DNA from: Linyphia triangularis
Lineage: Eukaryota; Arthropoda; Arachnida; Araneae; Linyphiidae
Length of the DNA stretch: 64,000 nt
Direction: 5' to 3'
NCBI GenBank assembly: GCA_963978545.1
Contig: OZ021731.1
Coordinates: forward strand, 28,678,593 to 28,742,592
The first letter of the stretch is position 1; each line of letters starts with the position of its first letter. A model generated the notes under the pieces. It was not told where the DNA came from, searched no databases, and saw nothing but the letters and a program-made list of their open reading frames with translations. A program made the position numbers and the translations under genes. Below are positions 58,901-64,000 of this stretch, one piece after another.

Positions 58901-61900
58901 AAATAAAAAAAAATGCTAATTATTTGGCAAGTTATGGCGCATTTGGCAATTGATTTAGTTCAACTTATTAAAAGTCGAATTTTGACCAGTTTCGGCCATT
59001 TTTACCTTGGCAGACCAGTGGATTTGTAATCTACTCACTTTTCTCCAATTTCTATAAAAAATTCAGAATGATGTTCGATGGGGTCCAAAAATTGCAGTTG
59101 CCTCTCGGACTATAACTGTAGTATAATTCTTTTAGTATGTCAGCATTAAATTAAACTACTTTCCGATTTTAAGTCTTTATGATTCAAAAGGGTTAAGAAA
59201 AACAATAACCTTTTCTTTTACATATTTTTGAAAAGTATTATTGTATAATTTATTGCTCAAATGGCTTATGTATATGCATTTCCAGGATTTATTCTAATTT
59301 TCAAATAGTAACTGAATGCATTATGTACTTTTAGTTACATTTTCAAAATTTCATTAAATATTATCACCTGGAAAAATTTAGAAGTTTTCATTTTGCACCC
59401 CACTTATTTGGTTCGTAATAAATAAGCTGGATTATTTTTTAGAAAAGCTCACAGGAGTATCAGGATGCCTGCACACTATGGAAGGTGTTTTCCGAGGAAA
59501 AAATTCTCAAAGAGGAAGACATGTCGAATAAAATCAGTGTAAGGTCCCACTGACCTTTTATTTTTATATAAAATTTACTGTTTATGGGACAATACTAACG
59601 ACATTTTATGATGGCATGCCTTTTCCACACCTAAGTATTGTCCAAAAAAAAATTCTATTTACTATCTGCACTATTCTGTAACTTAACTTTATTACTTCTT
59701 ATAAACATCACAATCTCTATTTTGACTAAAAATTATTCTATTTGTACTACAAAAAATACAAAACTGTGTCTAAATATATTACTTTTGCTTGCTTGTTTAT
59801 AACTGATAACCAATCTAATTATGAATGGGCGACTTTAGACAATTACCTGACCATAATTGACATCTGATTTACTTTAAAATGCTTTGGAAAGTTTTTGGGA
59901 TTGTGCGTTTCTATTGAAAGTCGCCAGAATGTTCTATAAATAATTCTGTATGTAATTAATGTATTGGAAATCACTAAAGATAGATATTTAAAAGCTAAAT
60001 CGTGCATTACAAAACCTCAATTTTAAAGGTTTTGCATCCTACTTGCTATTTGCACTCAAATATACTGTACCTTTTGTCTAGTTTCAATTAAGAAAAAAGC
60101 TAGTGCGTTTTTTCTTTGTTTAGACACAAAACAAATGGAAACAAAAGGAGAAATAAAATAATTGTCAGCTACTTAATTGAAATTGCCAGATTAGTTGTAA
60201 ACAATAATTAAAACCTCATAAGAATAAAAAAAAAACTTTCTTTTTCTTTGATTTTTTAAAAATAACTGTTGGAAATCCTCGTTTATCAACAATTCGTAGC
60301 TCTAGCTTCTGGCAAATGTTCATTTTCTCTTTGACTACCTTATGTTGAATGTGGGAACGAGAATTTCCAACAGTTATTTAAAAAAAATCAAAGTAAAAGA
60401 AAGTGTTCTGATTGAAAGAAAAAGTAAAATAAAGTTTTGCCATGACGTCATGCCAGCTCCTGTGGGCGTTTATTATTTTGCCCGGGACTATCATGTTTGT
60501 TGTTTACGTTTTATACTTCTTTTTTAAGCTTGATACTTTATGATAAGCATTTATGGAAGAGGTTTTAAACCTCACTTTAAAAAGCGAAGGCTGTTGAGAA
60601 TTTGTGTGAATATAAGATAATACCCCCTTGCCTATTTTCTACATACTATTTTGACTGTCGTTCTTCAAGCTTTGATGTACTACTACTATGTAAGGATCCG
60701 AATTCCTTATTAGTTTTTTACACTCTGTTATCAACTGTGAATAAGTATCTTCTTTTTTCTAAAGAAAGTTTGTTTTTGTAACTACAGTCAAACCCCGTTA
60801 ACATGAAGTCGATGGCGCTGCTGAAATTGTTCGTGTTAACCAAATTTTGTGTTAAACTAATAAATTAACTTTTAATTTCAAGTACAGGAAACTGCTTTTA
60901 CTTCGCGTTGTTTCATATTAAGCGATTTCCCGTTAACTGGGTTTGACTGTATCTACTTATTTATCAAAGTGATTTTATGTAACAGATGTTAAATTTTCAC
61001 TGCTGCTTTTTTAAGAAGATGATTTAAACCATTACTAAAATTAATTTCTTTAATCTATATTATAAAAACTCAAAACAATAACTGATATTTTCCCCCTTTG
61101 CCACACAAATTGTTTACATTGAAGTCTAATTTGTATTAAAATTTTTAATTTTACTCTACCCATTAACAACTAAGCTTAAAGCTAAGCTTATAGAAGTACA
61201 AACAAAGCAAGACCAAGCATGTTCTTGATTTGAATTTACAGCTTAGCATCAGCTGTAATTGCAATGAAAGAGTGCTTTTATAGTAACTCTATGAGAACCT
61301 TTTATCTTTGTTTCTAATAAAGATATACAGTTAGAACTGAGATATTTAACAAAAAGATTTGTTACAATTTTTGTTCAGGAAAAATCTTTAATAAATTTGC
61401 AGAGTTTCTGTTTCCATGTTTCATGCACCTTGATATACAGATTTTAGTTTTTCAAATTTAACATGCTTGGTTTGTCTGCCTCTAATTTGTCTGCAGCTTA
61501 AGCAACCAGGGGCGTACTGGCCATAGAGTTGTCCGGTTCAATCACCGGGCCTGTCAGTGTCTGTTAACAATGGGCAGGTTCGGTACAAAAGTTCTTTTTC
61601 TTTAGTTTCTTAATTTTTTTTTCAATATAACTAATTCCCTTCCTTGACTTCACTCCCATCTAAAACTAATAACTATTAATGAACAATTACTTTTGTTGCG
61701 ATATATAGTTTGTACATTGAAAATTTGCTTAAAATTTCACATTTGTACTTTTTAGATTATTTTACGATTAGAAAATAGAAGCACTATCAAAAATCTAATT
61801 TTCACTTCTTTTATAACTTTTAAAGTTAAGTATATTAATGATTTATGGAAACCAAGTTCACCCAAAGAAAGTATATAAATAGTAGAGGGAAAAGTTTGTT

Positions 61901-64000
61901 TAATTAAACTAATTATTAAAGCAATATAATTGTTAAAATTATTTAATAAATAAAGCTATTTATCGAGATATATTATTAAATACGAAAATATAAATAAAAA
62001 TATATTAAATTTCAAAAATATTTATTTATTAAATTTAAGTATTTAATTAATTCTAGGATTTTCTTGTGAAAAATAATTATCAAAATTTGATTAATGACAA
62101 AATTTTTTAAAACTTAGGCCGGCATAAACGAAATATCGCCGGGTCGATTTTATGTCCCAGTACGCCCTTGTAAGCAACTGATATATGCATCTTAGTTTCA
62201 TAAGTATTTCTAGATTAAATCTTTGATTCATTATGACCTGATTTCTTGCAAATGTGTAGAAGTAGCTTTTTAATGCTATTGACTAACACAATCCAGCTTG
62301 TTTATTTGTACATTGCCTTTTAGAGTGCACTGGGTAGTAGAATAGCAAATCCATTTGACATCACATCACTTCTGCCACTGTTGTTAGTATTTGTAGATTA
62401 TAATTTTAATTTTTATTTCCAGATTGCAACTACTTTAAGAGAAGTCAAAAAGATAAAGAAAAAGAAATCTTTTCCGGTAAAAAGTTTAAGGTAAGGTATG
62501 TTCATTATTTTAAGTTTTTCTTATGCAGTAAAACTTGCCGATAACGATACCATAGGGGCCGAATTTTTTTTCGTTATATACAAGTTATTATAGTATGTAA
62601 AAACCTGTCTGTAATGATAATGTAGGGACTTAGAAAAAATATTGTTATAAACAAGCTTCATTCAGACAATTTGAGTAATTTATGCATCCAATGTTTACGT
62701 ACGTTCAGTAATTTGTTCATGAACATGTTGGATTATATTAGAAATCTCAATTTTACTGTAGTTAGATAATTTAAAAGGTGAATTGATGCATTATAATATA
62801 ATTACTAATTAATAATACCAATTGCCAATTTAATTTGTCAATTTTCACAGCCAAAACTAGAAATTGACACCTACTTTTGTAAACAAAAATTTTGCCATCG
62901 AATTGGTAAAATTTTAAAACATAATGGGAAGAAATGTTTTATTATGAATTTTGAAAGCACAAATAGTAAATTATGTCAAATCATTTCAAACGTCAAAGCA
63001 GTGACCTAAATTGTAGAGTAATTGAAAGTTATGTGATGTTTCACTCGCCCCTTATTGAATACTTGCGGTTCACTCCTTTATTATGTATATATTTTAAGAA
63101 CTAATTGTTGGATCTACAGTTAAAAAGTTTCAAATTGTTAGGCATAATTAACCCTTTGCGCTCGACAGATAGCTCTCAAGCATCACATGATTGGATGCCG
63201 CAACTCGAGAGGTGACTCTCGTTCACCACTAGGCTTGATGCGGAAGTTTAATGCAAGACAATGACTGTTTCTGGTTAGTTTCTTTGAAGCGAATCCGCAA
63301 CCACGAACCGAAACAAAAGTGCTGAGAAATGTCTCGAGTTGCTGGTTCTTCCGCACAAAAAAGACCTCAAGTGCAAAGGATTAATATGATAGAAAAGTGT
63401 TCGAAGTCATTTTTAAAACTTATTTTGCTAAAACACTGTTTGAAGTTCAATTTTTTTTTTTTTTTTAAATTTAATGCTTATTGCCAGTATTTAAATAAGC
63501 TTTGGAAAGAATATGTCTGTGTTAGAAACCTCCCTAACTCTTTTTGAATTATACCTAAAATGGTTCCTGAAATTTTTGGAATTATCCCAAAAATTCTTAC
63601 CTAAATTTTTTAGAAAACTCACTGCACTCTCTGTGAAAGATATCTTTGTAATAATGGCCAAAATCTTAACCTGTTTTTAAATGGGGAATAAACTTTAAAC
63701 TTTTGTTCAAATCGTTCTGCAATAAGTTTCTTCTGGCCTACTATTGCTGCTTATGAATCGACGTCCGGCCAATATTTCATCGTCACTCTCGAACGATTCA
63801 AAAATATTTTCTTCCTCACAATAACTTTTTTCATGAGTAACGCTCAAGCGACAGATTGCAAAAATGTGAATTTCAGATAGATTACAAAAATATGTCATCG
63901 GATATGAACAGAAGTGTCTTGTTAGGATTTAATAAATAAGAAAAAAAAAACATAATGCATTCAACATATTACGGTTAATCTCCATGATGAAAAATTTCGT
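52802..64000 (+). CDS. PBRM1: polybromo-1 (BAF180), N-terminal part with bromodomain 1, continues past the window
   Basis: Four exons (52802-52905, 53507-53654, 59443-59538, 62423-62490) join in frame into a bromodomain and basic linker. The C/M-C-E-E-L-Y start, EGRLVCESFIRAPNRW, ADYYEIVTSPIDLLKIQQKL, TNAKSYYK and SQEYQDACTLW strings follow bromodomain 1 of animal polybromo closely, with no gaps across the first two exons. The acetyl-lysine-contacting Asn (in TNAKSYY) is present. The protein recognises acetylated histones within PBAF complexes in the nucleus. Bromodomains 2-6, BAH and HMG exons would lie beyond 64000. It is downstream of, and on the same strand as, the 3' half of another polybromo gene. 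A start exon may be 47339-47509. Confidence 0.85.
53507..53654 (+). CDS. PBRM1: polybromo copy 2, bromodomain 1 exon B
   Basis: Acceptor CTTTCAG, donor AAG|GTTTGT, 148 nt. It encodes SLADYYEIVTSPIDLLKIQQ, then a KLKTKEY stretch and LLVTNAKSYYK: the rest of the ZA loop, helix A and helix B with the conserved Asn and double Tyr. The palindrome ends inside this exon at about 53606. Confidence 0.92.
54713..58505. mobile_element. 3.8-kb hAT-type element with 8-bp TSD
   Basis: CCCATCGA flanks it exactly (54705-54712, 58506-58513). The ends are CAGGGCCGTCGCTAAG and inverse CAGGGACGACGGGAACG. GC-runs (54737-54746, 58456-58498) sit near both ends. No transposase frame was recognised. It contains a nested MITE at 56974-57712 and a SINE tail at 56665-56745. 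Confidence 0.8.
56974..57712. mobile_element. Tc1/mariner-type palindromic MITE
   Basis: TA-flanked (56972-56973, 57713-57714). Inverted arms start CAAGGTGGTCATAAAGAAAC on the left and (reverse) CAGGATGGTCATAAAGAAAC on the right and extend about 180 bp, with more distant inverted similarity inward to the centre. Confidence 0.8.
59443..59538 (+). CDS. PBRM1: polybromo copy 2, bromodomain 1 exon C
   Basis: Acceptor ATTATTTTTTAG, donor AGT|GTAAGG, 96 nt, phase 0 both ends. It encodes KSSQEYQDACTLWKVFSEEK and an acidic end: helix C of bromodomain 1 (family form 'S-P-E-Y-x-A-A-x-x-L'). It follows TNAKSYYK in frame after a 5.8-kb intron. Confidence 0.88.
60232..60405. mobile_element. small palindromic MITE
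   Basis: Arms of about 60 bp: 'tctttttctttgatttttt..aataactgttggaaat' and its inverse 'atttccaacagttattt..aaatcaaagtaaaaga'. Confidence 0.65.
60785..60949. mobile_element. 165-bp Tc1/mariner-type MITE
   Basis: TA|CAGTCAAACCCCGTTAAC at the left and its near inverse GTTAACTGGGTTTGACTG|TA at the right; no coding capacity. Confidence 0.85.
61507..62170. mobile_element. hAT-type non-autonomous element with 8-bp TSD
   Basis: TAAGCAAC flanks it (61499-61506, 62171-62178). The left end is CAGGGGCGTACTGGCC and the right inverse CAAGGGCGTACTGGGAC. The AT-rich interior has no frame. Sister copy at 38887-39744. Confidence 0.88.
62423..62490 (+). CDS. PBRM1: polybromo copy 2, basic linker exon
   Basis: Acceptor TTTATTTCCAG, donor AAG|GTAAGG, 68 nt. 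It encodes IATTLREVKKIKKKKSFPVK, in phase with the previous exon. It would lie between bromodomains 1 and 2. The lysine run is nuclear-localisation-like. Small and not diagnostic alone. Confidence 0.6.
63152..64000. mobile_element. piggyBac-like element end, remainder possibly beyond window
   Basis: TTAA at 63148-63151 is followed by CCCTTTGCGCTCGACAG, a CCYT terminus typical of piggyBac. A short plus-strand start (MSRVAGSSAQKRPQVQR at 63329) and a minus-strand acidic piece (NIFESFESDDEILAGRR at about 63770-63820), like piggyBac N termini, are seen, in conflicting orientations. The other end was not found, so the extent is uncertain. Confidence 0.4.

Larger units (their letters stand above)
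54677..59110. mobile_element. palindromic Tc1/mariner-type MITE split by a hAT
   Basis: TA flanks both ends (54675-54676, 59111-59112). The left end GACTGAGAGGCGACTGC and right inverse GTCCGAGAGGCAACTGC match and lead into 'aatttttggaccccatcga' on both sides. Without the hAT it would be about 630 bp, almost entirely two inverted arms (58514-58790, 58800-59076). Confidence 0.8.

Overview
This is an animal nuclear genome window, AT-rich, with long introns, microsatellites and dense DNA-transposon and SINE remnants. There are no bacterial operons, rRNA genes or CRISPR arrays. An invertebrate with many hAT, Tc1/mariner, piggyBac and tRNA-derived SINE copies fits, possibly a chelicerate or other arthropod, but the species cannot be named from sequence alone.

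The host genes are two pieces of polybromo (PBRM1, the BAF180 subunit of PBAF chromatin remodellers), both on the + strand but in the 'wrong' order. The left piece (4372-29106) is the 3' end of a polybromo gene. Eight exons in one continuous reading frame encode a linker, an HMG box, two C2H2-like zinc fingers, a Pro/Thr/Glu repeat, a Cys-containing domain and a long Pro/Gln/Ser/Thr-rich tail with a stop. One of its introns is GC-AG. The right piece (52802 to beyond the window) is the 5' end of a polybromo gene. Its exons encode bromodomain 1 and a basic linker, and a candidate start exon lies at 47339-47509. Together they suggest two head-to-tail polybromo copies, or a misordered assembly.

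Between them lies a large inverted duplication (about 39.94-53.61 kb) with arms of about 6.7-7.0 kb and a 12-nt centre at 46909-46920. Each arm carries the candidate start exon, bromodomain exon 2 and at least part of exon 3. The left arm breaks off inside exon 3, so it is a truncated, inverted copy of the polybromo 5' end firing away from a shared centre. Arm-specific hAT and SINE insertions show that the palindrome is old and not simply a sequencing fold-back.

The rest is mobile DNA. A MULE fragment is at 0.15-0.66 kb and a Tc1-like element with a two-stop transposase at 1284-2841. Piggybac-like ends are at 4653-4894 and 63152. A hAT lies inside another hAT-like element at 9.4-12.5 kb. A tandem-repeat TIR element is at 17.9-19.4 kb. 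A 7.3-kb element (20.0-27.4 kb) has a CACTA-like element nested in it, with LINE, gag and inverted-SINE remnants. A 4.9-kb foldback-type element is at 32.7-37.6 kb. A MITE split by a 3.8-kb hAT lies in the bromodomain intron at 54.7-59.1 kb. Exon calls rest on splice sites, frame continuity and remembered family resemblance; no database search was run.
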